From RH-AL1 sp050013235 (lineage in GTDB: Bacteria; Pseudomonadota; Alphaproteobacteria; Rhizobiales; Beijerinckiaceae), in contig JBEKFQ010000008.1 in NCBI GenBank assembly GCA_050013235.1, forward strand, positions 34,690-98,689: a stretch of DNA of 64,000 nucleotides. Reading direction: 5' to 3'. This document shows positions 26,066-34,415 of this stretch, piece after piece. The notes under the pieces were generated by a model. That model did no database searches. It worked only from the letters and a program-made list of their open reading frames with translations, and was not told the origin of the DNA. How positions within the stretch are numbered: position 1 is the first letter of the stretch; the number at the start of each line of letters is the position of its first letter. Position numbers and translations under genes: made by a program.

Positions 26066-27399
26066 GCCGGTTGGTCCAATCTCGCGGATTCTCTCATGGG
26101 AAGTTTGGCCTCGACGATCACGCCGCGTCCGCCGGGCCTGTTCTCGATCACCAGACGCCCGCCGACAGCCTTCACCCGCTCGCGCATGCTGGCGAGACCG
26201 AAGCCTGGCGCCGTTCGGCCCTTGGCGAGGCCGGAGCCATCGTCCTCGACCTGGATCGTGATCTTTTGCCCGTCGTTTCGAATGCGTATCTGCACGGACT
26301 TGGGATCGCCATGCCGGATCGCGTTGCTGAGACTTTCTTGAACCACGCGAAACGTGACGGCATCGAGCGGCGGTTCCGGCGAGTCTTCCGCGATTTCGAG
26401 GGAGAAGGCGATATCCGGCCGGCGCAACCGCCAAAAGTCGCAGAGATTGTCGATGGCTCCGGCTAGGCCCAGGTCGATCAACGTTTCCGGCGCGAGACGG
26501 CGTAGCACGCTCTTCAAATGTTTCTGCATGTGCCGGACGGACTCGACGATCGATTCCGCGCGCGGCGCGGCCTGTTGCGGGGCGCCGTCGCTGAGAAATT
26601 GCCGGATCATCGCGGCATCGGCCCCGACCGAAAACAGAAACGGCGCGACATCGTCATGCAGGTCGCGCGCGAGTTCGGCGCGCTCTTCTTCTTGCAGGCT
26701 GAGAATTTGCTCGTGCAGATCCTGGTTTTGCGCCCGCATGGCCTCGAGCCGTTCGGCCATGGCATCGAAGCCCGCGCGCAGCGGCTCCAATTCGCTATAA
26801 ATATCGGGATTCATGCGCGCGGTATAATCGCCCGTGCCGATCCGCGACAGAGCGCCGCGCAAATCTTGCACGGGACGCAGCGCATGGCGGATGGTCCAAA
26901 AGGCCAGGCCCAAAACCATGCTGAAGAACAGAGCCATGATGCCCGATGTGAGAAGCAGGTCGCTCCAGGCTTCCGCGACTTCGTTATGGGCATCGGCCTC
27001 GAGCTCGAGATGGCCGAGGGGTTGGAAGGGCCCGGCAAGCGGAACGGCGGCTTGCGCCGGGGGGCCGGCGACGAGGCGGAAGAACCATCGAGGCGCCGGC
27101 GCCTCGGGCTGAAGCAGCGCTGATTGGGCGAGAATCGCGCCATTGGCTCCGAAGAGAACGGCTCGAACATGCCGGTCGCCATCGAATTCCGCCACGATCC
27201 TCGCGAGCTGCTTGGCGGCATCCGTGCCATCGGTGCTACCCAGCGCTTTGGCGGCGGTCTGCGCCCCGACCGCCAGCGCCGCTCGCATTTCCGTGCGGAC
27301 CTTGGCCACCACATGCCAATAGGTCAACGCACCGCCCAGCGCGAGGCTGAGAAGCAGAACCAAAGTGATGGAAACAGCCAGGCGCCGTTGAATCGACAT
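26062..27399 (-). CDS. Sensor histidine kinase, NarX/UhpB (HisKA_3) type
   Basis: 445 aa from the ATG giving MSIQRRLAVSITLVLLLSL; an ATG six codons upstream is also open. Order: transmembrane helix 1, periplasmic sensor (~res 35-155), transmembrane helix 2 (DLLLTSGIMALFFSMVLGLAFW), HAMP domain (RPVQDLRGALSRIGTGDY), coiled coil, dimerisation domain with His in EERAELARDLHDDVAPFLFSVG, and HATPase with NAIRHGDPK and DDGSGL and GFGLASMRERV. It phosphorylates the partner regulator encoded directly downstream with a 4-bp overlap. No ligand can be read from the periplasmic part. Confidence 0.93.
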   Translation of the reverse strand: MSIQRRLAVSITLVLLLSLALGGALTYWHVVAKVRTEMRAALAVGAQTAAKALGSTDGTDAAKQLARIVAEFDGDRHVRAVLFGANGAILAQSALLQPEAPAPRWFFRLVAGPPAQAAVPLAGPFQPLGHLELEADAHNEVAEAWSDLLLTSGIMALFFSMVLGLAFWTIRHALRPVQDLRGALSRIGTGDYTARMNPDIYSELEPLRAGFDAMAERLEAMRAQNQDLHEQILSLQEEERAELARDLHDDVAPFLFSVGADAAMIRQFLSDGAPQQAAPRAESIVESVRHMQKHLKSVLRRLAPETLIDLGLAGAIDNLCDFWRLRRPDIAFSLEIAEDSPEPPLDAVTFRVVQESLSNAIRHGDPKSVQIRIRNDGQKITIQVEDDGSGLAKGRTAPGFGLASMRERVKAVGGRLVIENRPGGRGVIVEAKLPMRESARLDQPA

Positions 27400-27491
27400 C
27401 GGAGAACCATGCCGCATGGGTTTGGGGAGTCAAGGAGGGGCCTTCACGCCGCCAGATTCATCAGAAGCTCAGGCGGGACGTCGCCGATCAC

Positions 27492-27707
27492 TCAGGTCAG
27501 AAGCGGTTCCAAGAAGATCCCTTCCGCCGGGTCCGACCGCTCCTTCAAGACGATCACGCCGGCGTAAAAAGGCACCAAATGATCAGCGGCCGCGATGGCG
27601 CTATCGCGCGAGACGGAACGCCGGGGCGCGCCGGGATAAAGCCTCCCGCCGGCGCCTTTCAAGAACGGGACGATTGTGTATGTGATTGTCAAAGCCAGGG
27701 GAATCAT
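27492..27707 (-). CDS. Small conserved alphaproteobacterial protein behind an SOS box
   Basis: 71 aa. The pattern TYTIVPFLKGAGGRLYPGAPR, SRDSAIAAADHLVPFYAGVIVLKERSDP and GIFLEPLL resembles a family of short cytosolic proteins in Rhizobiales (start xYxIVPF, then Ala-rich helix, then YAGVxV…DPExGxxxEP). No function is known. A LexA-type box, GTTC-N7-GTTC on the coding strand, lies 15 bp before the start codon (27722-27736), so the gene is probably DNA-damage inducible. The Shine-Dalgarno is weak. Confidence 0.62.
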   Translation of the reverse strand: MIPLALTITYTIVPFLKGAGGRLYPGAPRRSVSRDSAIAAADHLVPFYAGVIVLKERSDPAEGIFLEPLLT

Positions 27708-27721
27708 CTCTGTTGAGATGA

Positions 27722-27736
27722 GAACATAGCAAGAAC
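27722..27736 (-). promoter_or_regulatory. LexA (SOS) box, GTTC-N7-GTTC
   Basis: Minus-strand GTTC TTGCTAT GTTC is an exact match to the alphaproteobacterial LexA operator. It lies 15 bp upstream of the start codon of the 71-aa gene, where a bound repressor would block initiation. No other perfect site was noticed in the window. Confidence 0.75.
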
Positions 27737-27809
27737 GTAAATTCCGTCAATCGAAACTCCGGACGCCGCGAAGCTGTTGCTCCGCGGCGAAGCGGATCCC
27801 GGAACCGGT

Positions 27810-28766
27810 TTAGGCACTGCCGATCAAAATCCCGGCCGCGAGCACCAGGCCGCCGCCGAGCATGACTTTCGCGGCTGCCGCGAAGGGTGGCGTGTCCATG
27901 TAGCGCCATTGAATCCAAGCAATCGCCAGAAGCTCGAACACGACGACGACCGCCGCGATAATCGTGGCCGTGACGAAGTCGGTGATGAGATAGGGCAGGG
28001 TATGGCCGATACCGCCCGCAATCGTCATGAGACCGCAAACGAAGCCACGAAGATAAGGGGTGCCGCGTCCTGACAGCTTGCCATCGTCGGCGAGCGCCTC
28101 GGCGAACCCCATGGAAATGCCGGCCCCGATCGAGGCCGCCATGCCAACCTGGAACGCGTTGAACGAATTATGCGTCGCGAAGGCGGCCGCGAAGACCGGC
28201 GCGAGGGTGGAGACGGAGCCGTCCATAAGCCCCACCAAGCCCGGCTGGATGATTTGGAGGACGAAGCGGCGTTGCGCGCTATCGGCCTCTGCCTCCCGTT
28301 TCCCCGCGGTAAGATGCTTGGCTTCCGACTCGCTGGCATTACGCTCGTGTTGCCGCTCGGCCTCCGCCAGGTCGCCGAGAAGCTTGCGGATTGCGGCATC
28401 GGTCGTCCGCGCCGCCGCCTGCTGGTAGAATCGCGCCGCGTCCTGTTCCATCTGCTGGGCCTGGCGCCGTACATTGTCGACACCGAGCGGAAGCACCTGC
28501 CACAGCCGTTTACGCTGGACCGTTCCCCGGATGTCTTGCCGGCGGATATAGGGAATATGTTCGCCGAATTTCGCCACGAAGAGGTCGATCAGCGACCGCC
28601 TGTGCTCGCTCTCCTCGCCGGCCATGTCGTAAAAGAGCTTAGCTGTGTCGGGGTAATTTTCCCGTAGGCCCTCGGCAAAATCCGTATAGACGCGTCCGTC
28701 CTCTTCCTCGCTGCTGATCGCAAGGGCCAGGATTTCGCGCTCGGTGAGTTCCGCGAAGGATTTCAT
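27810..28766 (-). CDS. mbfA: Membrane-bound ferritin MbfA (rubrerythrin-VIT1 fusion)
   Basis: 318 aa. The N-terminal ferritin-like four-helix domain (~res 1-165) has the diiron-type glutamates and histidine in ISSEEEDGRVYTDFAEGL, GEESEHRRSLI and EAERQHE. The C-terminal VIT1/CCC1 domain (~res 175-318) has the start GLVGLMDGSVSTLAPVFAAAF and several membrane helices. In Agrobacterium and Bradyrhizobium MbfA exports iron and protects against iron, H2O2 and acid stress, and is repressed by Irr under low iron. A perfect ICE palindrome lies 24 bp upstream of the start, so the same control is likely here. Confidence 0.93.
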   Translation of the reverse strand: MKSFAELTEREILALAISSEEEDGRVYTDFAEGLRENYPDTAKLFYDMAGEESEHRRSLIDLFVAKFGEHIPYIRRQDIRGTVQRKRLWQVLPLGVDNVRRQAQQMEQDAARFYQQAAARTTDAAIRKLLGDLAEAERQHERNASESEAKHLTAGKREAEADSAQRRFVLQIIQPGLVGLMDGSVSTLAPVFAAAFATHNSFNAFQVGMAASIGAGISMGFAEALADDGKLSGRGTPYLRGFVCGLMTIAGGIGHTLPYLITDFVTATIIAAVVVVFELLAIAWIQWRYMDTPPFAAAAKVMLGGGLVLAAGILIGSA

Positions 28767-28789
28767 GGGACGGGAGCCTCTATATAAAC

Positions 28790-28802
28790 TAGAATTATTC
28801 TA
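28790..28802. promoter_or_regulatory. Iron control element (Irr operator) of mbfA
   Basis: Perfect 13-bp palindrome TAGAATTATTCTA (CTAGAA-TTA-TTCTAA with flanks), matching the ICE consensus TTTAGAA-N3-TTCTAAA in its core. It lies 24 bp before the mbfA start, which suits repression by Irr. Confidence 0.8.
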
Positions 28803-28934
28803 ATGTGATCCCACGTCCCCGCGCGTCAAGTTTTTTTTGCGGCCGGGCCGCCCGGATAGGCTCGGGGCCGTTGTGGCCGGCGCCTTGCGATCATGAAAGC
28901 GAACTTGCAAGCCGGAGATGGAGTCTCGACAGAA

Positions 28935-29942
28935 TCATCCCCAAAATCTGGACCGCTCGCGGGCATAGCGGCGCGCGAGGGCGGCGCAAGCGAAGAGTTG
29001 AATTTGATGGAATAGCATCACCGGCAGCAAGATCATGCCGGCGCCTTGGCCCGCGAAGAGAATATTGGCCATGGGAATGCCTGCCGCCATGCTCTTCTTG
29101 GAGCCGCAGAAGACGATGGCGATCTCGTCTTGCCGCGAAAAGCCGAGCCGGCGGCTCAGAAAGGCCGTGAGCGCAAGGACCACCACGAGAATCAGAAAAT
29201 CGACCGCCAGAACCAACGCAAAATTGAGCGGGGTCAGTTGCGTCCAAATGCCCGCGACCATGCCCTCGCTGAAGGCGGCATAGACGATGAGGAGAATCGA
29301 TCCGCGATCGGTAAACGAGGTCAGCGCGCCATGGCGCAAGAGCCAGCCTCCGATGACGGGACGAATGGCCTGGCCCGCCGCGAAGGGGAGGAGCAGTTGG
29401 AACGCAATATCCCGGATGCTGCTCGCATTGAAGCCGGTGCCGTGGGCTTCGAGGAAGAGGGCGGCAAGCAACGGCGTCACGGCGATACCGAGAAGGTTCG
29501 AAACCGAAGCACTGCAAAGAGCCGCCGGCACATTGCCGCCCGCGATCGCGGTGAAGGCGATCGCGGATTGCACCGTCGACGGCAGCAAGCACATATAGAA
29601 GAGGCCGAGATTGAGAGCGGGCGGGAGATAGGGCCGCGTCACGGCGGTGACAGCCAGGCCGATGAGAGGAAACAAAACGAATGTGCTGAAAAAGACCAAA
29701 CCCTGCAACCGCCAATGCGAGAGGCCGGAAATGACGGCGGCGGGGGAAAGCCGGGCGCCGTAGAGAAAGAAAAGCAGGGCCACGGCGGCAAAGACGGCAT
29801 GACCGGCCAAGGGGGCTGCCGCGCCGCGCGCAGGCAGAATCATGGCGAGGATGACCGCGCCGACAAGCCCCGCCAGAAACGGATCGGCGCGAAACGCCGG
29901 CGCATAGTTTCTCAGTCTCTCCACCAAGGGACGCGCCGGCAC
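28935..29942 (-). CDS. SBF-like transporter (bile acid:Na+ symporter family)
   Basis: 335 aa with about nine to ten membrane helices. The family pattern is clear: LFFLYGARLSP early, LPSTVQSAIAFTAIAGGNVPAALCSASVSNLLGI in the crossover region, and FCGSKKSMAAGIPMA in the second repeat. These are the BASS-fold SBF-like proteins (PF13593), which transport organic anions with sodium; the substrate is unknown. The gene is monocistronic, between mbfA and a divergent aldehyde dehydrogenase. Confidence 0.9.
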   Translation of the reverse strand: MPARPLVERLRNYAPAFRADPFLAGLVGAVILAMILPARGAAAPLAGHAVFAAVALLFFLYGARLSPAAVISGLSHWRLQGLVFFSTFVLFPLIGLAVTAVTRPYLPPALNLGLFYMCLLPSTVQSAIAFTAIAGGNVPAALCSASVSNLLGIAVTPLLAALFLEAHGTGFNASSIRDIAFQLLLPFAAGQAIRPVIGGWLLRHGALTSFTDRGSILLIVYAAFSEGMVAGIWTQLTPLNFALVLAVDFLILVVVLALTAFLSRRLGFSRQDEIAIVFCGSKKSMAAGIPMANILFAGQGAGMILLPVMLFHQIQLFACAALARRYARERSRFWG

Positions 29943-30226
29943 TTTTGATTCCTTCGTCAGTTTGGAGGATATGTCGAATCCGGAGGCTTATAGAGGGAGC
30001 CCGTGGGGAAAGCCTATCGAGATATTGGCAAAAAGGCGTCTATACTTCTTGCTCGTCCGATGAACCGGATTGCCGGCCCCCGCCGGTTCGTCGATCCATG
30101 ATTGGCTATTCCGGACCAATTCCCAGCCCGCGGCGCCATTCTGCCGATGTACTGAGTGCATTTTTAGATCAGGATGATAAAGCTTGCCGGTAAATATGTC
30201 AGGTCTACACGCATAAGGCGCGATCG

Positions 30227-31642
30227 ATGGTGGCAATCTCCGAAGAAACAACCATCTGTCCCGCTCCAAGCGGGGATCTCGCGGAACTTCATAGGGCCTA
30301 TGCCGGCTTGCGCGAGGCCTTTGATCGCGATGGCGGGCTGCCGGTGGCTGTCCGGCGGGAGACCTTGCGGGTCTTGCGGGCCGGCATCAAGCGCGATGCC
30401 GAGGCCTATGTTGCCGCCATTTCGGCTGATTTTGGCACCCGCTCGCGGCATGAGACGTTGCTCGCGGAGATTGCCGTCATCATCGACGCCATCGATTATA
30501 ATATGGCCCGGATTGGGCGGTGGGCCGCGCCCGCCCGGCCGTCGCTGGGCTGGCGGTTCTGGCCCGCGCATGGCAGGATCCTCAAGCAACCTCGCGGTGT
30601 CGCCGGTGTGATATCGCCTGGGAATTATCCGCTTCACCTCGCATTGTTGCCCGTCATCGCAGCGCTGGCGGCGGGGTGCCGGGTTCTCGTCAAACCTTCC
30701 GAATCGACCCCCCGGACGTCGGAGCTGATGCGAAAGAGCATCGCTGCCGCGATCGACCCTAAAATTCTGAGCGTTGTCCTTGGGGATGCCGCTGTTTCCA
30801 GCGAAATGACGCACCTGCCTCTCGATGTGCTCTTGTTCACGGGCTCGGAGCGTGTCGGGCGTCTGGTGATGAACGCCGCGGCCGGGAATCTCACGCCGGT
30901 GATTTTGGAATTAGGCGGGAAATCGCCCGTCATCGTCGACCGGGGCGCCGATCTCACGCAAGCCGCGGAAGCCGTCATTTCGGGCAAGCTCATGAACGCG
31001 GGCCAGACCTGTGTCGCGCCAGACTACCTCCTCGTGCCGCGAGAGATCCAAGGCGTATTCATCGAAAAATTACGAGCTGCCGCCGGTAAGCTCTACCCGG
31101 ATACGCGAGATTATACGTCGATCGCCTCGGAGAAAGCGCGGCGGCGCTTGCAGGCCTTGGAGGCTGGTCTCGACGTCGTGCCCTTGTTTGGGGGTCCCGT
31201 CGCCGCGCCTCATTACCGTCCCGCCCTCGTCCTTTCGCCGCCGCTCGACAGCGCGATTATGCAAGAGGAAATCTTTGGACCCCTGCTGCCGATTTTGGTC
31301 TACGACACGCTGGACGAAGCCATCGGGTTCGTGTGCGCAAGGCCTAAGCCGCTGGTTCTCTATTGGTTTGGCAAAAACCGGACCTCGCGCGATTATGCGC
31401 TCGCCAAAACCGCCTCAGGCTCGGTTGCGATTAACGAGACCGTGCTGCAGGTGGTCATTCAATCCCTGCCTTTCGGCGGCGTCGGCGCATCCGGCATGGG
31501 CCGCTACCACGGCAAAGCCGGTTTCGATGCCTTCACGCACGAACGCCCCGTGCTGTATCAGGCCCGGTTCAGTCCCACGTCGTTCTTGCGTCCGCCCTTC
31601 GGGAAAATCACGGACTTGATCCTAAAATTCCTGACGCGGTAG
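30227..31642 (+). CDS. Aldehyde dehydrogenase, coniferyl-aldehyde-dehydrogenase-like
   Basis: 471 aa, class-3-like ALDH. Catalytic residues: nucleophile Cys in MNAGQTCVAPDYLL, base Glu in VILELGGKSPVIV, the GVAGVISPGNYPLHL and LVKPSESTPRTSEL cofactor loops, FTGSERVGRLVM, EEIFGPLLPI and FGGVGASGMGRYHGKAGFDAFTHER. It oxidises an aldehyde to the acid with NAD(P)+. The best-known relatives act on coniferyl aldehyde, but fatty or aromatic aldehydes are equally possible. No partner gene lies beside it. Confidence 0.9.
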   Translation: MVAISEETTICPAPSGDLAELHRAYAGLREAFDRDGGLPVAVRRETLRVLRAGIKRDAEAYVAAISADFGTRSRHETLLAEIAVIIDAIDYNMARIGRWAAPARPSLGWRFWPAHGRILKQPRGVAGVISPGNYPLHLALLPVIAALAAGCRVLVKPSESTPRTSELMRKSIAAAIDPKILSVVLGDAAVSSEMTHLPLDVLLFTGSERVGRLVMNAAAGNLTPVILELGGKSPVIVDRGADLTQAAEAVISGKLMNAGQTCVAPDYLLVPREIQGVFIEKLRAAAGKLYPDTRDYTSIASEKARRRLQALEAGLDVVPLFGGPVAAPHYRPALVLSPPLDSAIMQEEIFGPLLPILVYDTLDEAIGFVCARPKPLVLYWFGKNRTSRDYALAKTASGSVAINETVLQVVIQSLPFGGVGASGMGRYHGKAGFDAFTHERPVLYQARFSPTSFLRPPFGKITDLILKFLTR

Positions 31643-31648
31643 CTTTGC

Positions 31649-31673
31649 GGCGGCCGCATGTGCCGTGGCCGCC
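31649..31673. other. GC-rich hairpin after the aldehyde dehydrogenase gene
   Basis: Seven-bp stem GGCGGCC / GGCCGCC around an 11-nt loop, seven bases after the stop codon, with no T-run behind it. It may help end the transcript together with the adjoining palindrome at 31678-31729. Confidence 0.5.
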
Positions 31674-31677
31674 AGTA

Positions 31678-31729
31678 ATTAGAGCGCGTTCCGCTTTGAC
31701 GGACTGCTTGAGGACCAACGCGCTCTAAT
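31678..31729. repeat. Palindromic repeat family B (ATTAGAGCGCGTT arms)
   Basis: Thirteen-bp perfect inverted arms ATTAGAGCGCGTT and AACGCGCTCTAAT separated by 26 bp. On the minus strand the TAG inside the arm is the stop codon of the universal stress protein gene. Elements with such arms are scattered in Rhizobiales intergenic regions. It lies between convergent genes and may act as a bidirectional transcript-end hairpin. Confidence 0.8.
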
Positions 31730-32561
31730 GGCTGAGGAACAAGACGGAAGGGCAGGTCGTCAGCATCGACCGGGTCATGCCGCCGAGGACGAGTTCGCGG
31801 ACCCAGGAATGCGAATATCCACCCATGACAACCAGGTCTGGCCGGACGTTTTGCACATGGGCGATCAACGTCTTGACGGGATCCTTGCCGATCGTGGGGA
31901 GGCCTGTCAGCGTCGCGTTGATGCCGTGCCGCCGCAGATGCAGCTCGATTTCCAGTCCGGGAATATGATCGCGCAGGTGTTCCTCCGGACGGACGCAAAC
32001 GACCTCCACCGAGATCATGCTGGTCAGAAGGGGGAGAGCTTCATTGACGGCCCGCGCGGCCTGCGCGCTTCCGTCCCATGCCACGAGACCACGTTCCAGT
32101 TTCGCCTGCTTCAGGCCCTCTGGAACAATCGCAACGGGCCGCCCGCTTTGCAGCAAGGCTTCCTCGACATATTGGTTCGACCCGCCAAGAGCCGTTTGGG
32201 AGGCATCCAATATGGCAAGATCGAACGTTCTCGCGGTGACGGCAAAGCGCCTCACGAGCGCGGCATAGGTCTCGGTCGCGGAGAGAACCGTGCAGGGCAC
32301 GCCGCTCTCGGCTGCGTAAAAGCGAACGCGCTCCGCCGCTTTCTCCGCCTCTTGAACGAAGCGATCATTCAGCTCGCTGGAGATCGCCGTCGCTTCATAG
32401 GTCATGATGTCGACGGGAATGTCGTAGGTCGCGTCGACTTCAACCGTGAGATGGGCGCCGCATTTGGCGGCGAGGTCGAAGCTGAATTCGAGCGCTGGTG
32501 ACGGAAGAAGCGGATCGAGCGTAAGGCCGGTATAGAGATTCTTATAGGATCTGACGGACAT
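31725..32561 (-). CDS. Universal stress protein, tandem UspA domains
   Basis: 278 aa. Two Usp-like halves are visible. The second (~res 155-278) has the ATP-binding pattern LVVMGGYSHSWVRELVLGGMTRSMLTTCPSVLFLSH (G-2x-G-9x-G(S/T) type); the first (~res 5-150) keeps NLYTGLTL and LAILD but its nucleotide motif is degenerate. Usp proteins respond to growth arrest, oxygen limitation or damage; a cytoplasmic location is expected. Its stop codon lies inside palindromic repeat family B. The divergent/upstream cbb3 locus makes low-oxygen induction plausible but no FixK box was seen at its start. Confidence 0.88.
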   Translation of the reverse strand: MSVRSYKNLYTGLTLDPLLPSPALEFSFDLAAKCGAHLTVEVDATYDIPVDIMTYEATAISSELNDRFVQEAEKAAERVRFYAAESGVPCTVLSATETYAALVRRFAVTARTFDLAILDASQTALGGSNQYVEEALLQSGRPVAIVPEGLKQAKLERGLVAWDGSAQAARAVNEALPLLTSMISVEVVCVRPEEHLRDHIPGLEIELHLRRHGINATLTGLPTIGKDPVKTLIAHVQNVRPDLVVMGGYSHSWVRELVLGGMTRSMLTTCPSVLFLSH

Positions 32562-32662
32562 GGCGGATCACTCCAGCGGTTTCACATCTCTTATCCCAAA
32601 ATTACATGCTTGCCGCTTTGATTTGGCTCAAATGGCTGCTGTCGAGATATGGGGCGGCCTAA

Positions 32663-33370
32663 TTAATGCAAGCAAAGCAGTCCCGATTGCACGGCTGGCA
32701 GTAAGATGCTCGCCGCGGCAACAGCCAGGATCGAAACGCCCGCAATCACGCGAACGCGCGGATTGTTCGAAAGTTCGCGGAGCCCGCCAATTCCCAGCGC
32801 CGTAAACGTGACGGCAGGCAAGGTGCCGAGGCCAAAGCCAGCCATGACGGAGGCTCCCGACGCGCCGGAGCCGCTGAGTACGGCATAAAACAGGGCCGCG
32901 TAGACCATCCCGCAAGGCAGCAGACCCCAGCCAAGACCGGCGATGAAAGGAGCCAAAGGGGGGACGGAGGAAAAGCCGCCCGAGGCGACCCGGAGCCGGG
33001 CCGCGACAGGCGCGGCGAAGCGATCGAACATGGTGAGGGGCGGCGCAAGCCCAAGCACCGACAGGCCAACCCAGCCGAGCGACATGGCCGCCACCGCGCG
33101 CAACACCGCATGGGCGGCCATATGATCCATCGAGCCGTAAAATAGGGAGCCCGCCGCGCCGAGAAACGCACCTGCCACGATATAGGCGGAAATGCGTCCC
33201 GCTTGGGCCGCGAGCAAAGTCCGCAGCCGCCCGGCGGATCCCGCCGCCGGGTCGAAGGTAAACATCAAGGTCGCCGCGATTCCGCCGCACATTCCCGCGC
33301 AATGAAGGCTGCTGGAAAAGCCCAGCAGCGCTCCGCTTGCGAAGGTCAGTGCACCTAATGTTTCGCTCAT
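32663..33370 (-). CDS. TauE/SafE-like membrane protein of the cbb3 oxidase operon
   Basis: 235 aa from the ATG 7 bp after the ccoP stop codon; the longer frame is a shadow within ccoP. It has about six membrane helices with FSSSLHCAGMCGGIAA near the N-terminus and GLGWGLLPCGMVYAAL in the second half, the two Cys-containing half-repeats of the DsbD/TauE-SafE (DUF2063-like "sulfite exporter") proteins linked to cbb3 operons. The conserved Cys residues fit copper or electron transfer for oxidase assembly. The tight spacing to ccoP argues for a role in the same complex. Confidence 0.85.
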   Translation of the reverse strand: MSETLGALTFASGALLGFSSSLHCAGMCGGIAATLMFTFDPAAGSAGRLRTLLAAQAGRISAYIVAGAFLGAAGSLFYGSMDHMAAHAVLRAVAAMSLGWVGLSVLGLAPPLTMFDRFAAPVAARLRVASGGFSSVPPLAPFIAGLGWGLLPCGMVYAALFYAVLSGSGASGASVMAGFGLGTLPAVTFTALGIGGLRELSNNPRVRVIAGVSILAVAAASILLPAVQSGLLCLH

Positions 33371-33377
33371 GCCGCCC

Positions 33378-34250
33378 TTACTGGCCGCCTCCAAACGAAT
33401 GGACGTAAACGGCGAGAGACTTGAGCGTGACCGGATCGAGCTTGCCACCCCATGTCGGCATGACGCCGGCGCGCGCATTGGTGATCGTCTCGACGACGGT
33501 CTTCTGATCGCCGCCATAGAGCCAGATGCTGCTGGCCAGTTTTGGCGCCCCGATCTCCTGGTTGCCTTGGCCTTTGTCGCCATGACAGGCCACGCAATTA
33601 TCGGCAAAAATCTGCGCGCCGGCCTTCAGGTCGAGCTCCTTGCTGATGGTTTGGCCCGAGAGCGAGCGGACATAGCCCGCGACATTGGCGATTTGCGCCG
33701 CCGTCAAAATCCCGTCGCGGCCAAAGGCAGGCATTTGCGTGCCCTGCGTGTCGGGACTGGTCGAGCGTATACCGACGGTGATCGTATGCAGGATCTGATC
33801 GAGCGTGCCGCCAAACAGCCAGCGGTCGGCCTGCAGGTTCGGGTAGCCCTTGGCGCCGCCGCCGCCCGCCCCATGACAGGGCGCGCAATTATTGGCAAAG
33901 GCCGCCTTGCCATTGGCCATGGCATATTCGAGCAAGGCCGGGGTCTTCACAATATCCTGCAGGCTGGCATTGGCGAGCGCCTTGCCATGTTCCGCGCGTG
34001 CCGCCAAATCCTGCTGGACCTCGGCCAATACGGCACCCCGCACGGAATAGCCGAGGAAGCCTTTCGAATAGCTTGAAACCAAAGGCCACGAAGGCATCAA
34101 GATCCAATAGCCGACAGAGAAGAGGATACAAAGATAGAATATGTTCAGCCACCATTTCGGCAGCGGAGTATTCAGTTCTTTAATGCCATCCCATTCATGG
34201 CCGGTGGTATGAGTCCCCGAGTGGGGATCAACGTCATCATGATGAGTCAT
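33378..34250 (-). CDS. ccoP: cbb3-type cytochrome c oxidase subunit III, diheme CcoP
   Basis: 290 aa. One N-terminal membrane helix (WWLNIFYLCILFSVGYWILMPSW) anchors two periplasmic cytochrome c domains, each with a heme-binding motif: CAPCH (~res 122) and CVACH (~res 216), and axial Met candidates in GTQMPAFG and VMPTWGG. It feeds electrons from the bc1 complex or cytochrome c to CcoO and CcoN. The gene is the fourth in ccoNOQP, with 3 bp to ccoQ. Confidence 0.97.
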   Translation of the reverse strand: MTHHDDVDPHSGTHTTGHEWDGIKELNTPLPKWWLNIFYLCILFSVGYWILMPSWPLVSSYSKGFLGYSVRGAVLAEVQQDLAARAEHGKALANASLQDIVKTPALLEYAMANGKAAFANNCAPCHGAGGGGAKGYPNLQADRWLFGGTLDQILHTITVGIRSTSPDTQGTQMPAFGRDGILTAAQIANVAGYVRSLSGQTISKELDLKAGAQIFADNCVACHGDKGQGNQEIGAPKLASSIWLYGGDQKTVVETITNARAGVMPTWGGKLDPVTLKSLAVYVHSFGGGQ

Positions 34251-34253
34251 GGC

Positions 34254-34406
34254 TTAGTCCTCGCGCAGCGGAATTGTCGATGCCTCGTCGAATTTCTTCT
34301 TGTTCCGCGGCCAAAGGGCATAAACGAGAACCGCGACGAACATGCCGAAGAAATAGAGAAGGCCTGTCATCTGTGAAAAGTTCGAGATGGATTCATAGGC
34401 AGTCAT
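34254..34406 (-). CDS. ccoQ: cbb3-type oxidase small subunit CcoQ
   Basis: 50 aa, found by reading the gap between ccoO and ccoP. The product begins MTAYESISNFSQMTGLLYFF and has one membrane helix (GLLYFFGMFVAVLVYALW), then PRNKKKFDEASTIPLRED. WPRNKKKFDEAA…IPLxED is the standard CcoQ tail. The subunit stabilises the assembled oxidase. Spacing is 9 bp from ccoO and 3 bp to ccoP. It is below the size many gene callers use. Confidence 0.95.
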   Translation of the reverse strand: MTAYESISNFSQMTGLLYFFGMFVAVLVYALWPRNKKKFDEASTIPLRED

Positions 34407-34415
34407 CGCAATACC

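Noticed and set aside
26066..26434. Upstream extension of the response regulator frame to 26434
   Set aside because: The extra residues overlap the kinase gene and do not resemble a receiver; the ATG at 26065 gives the normal start with an ATGA overlap.
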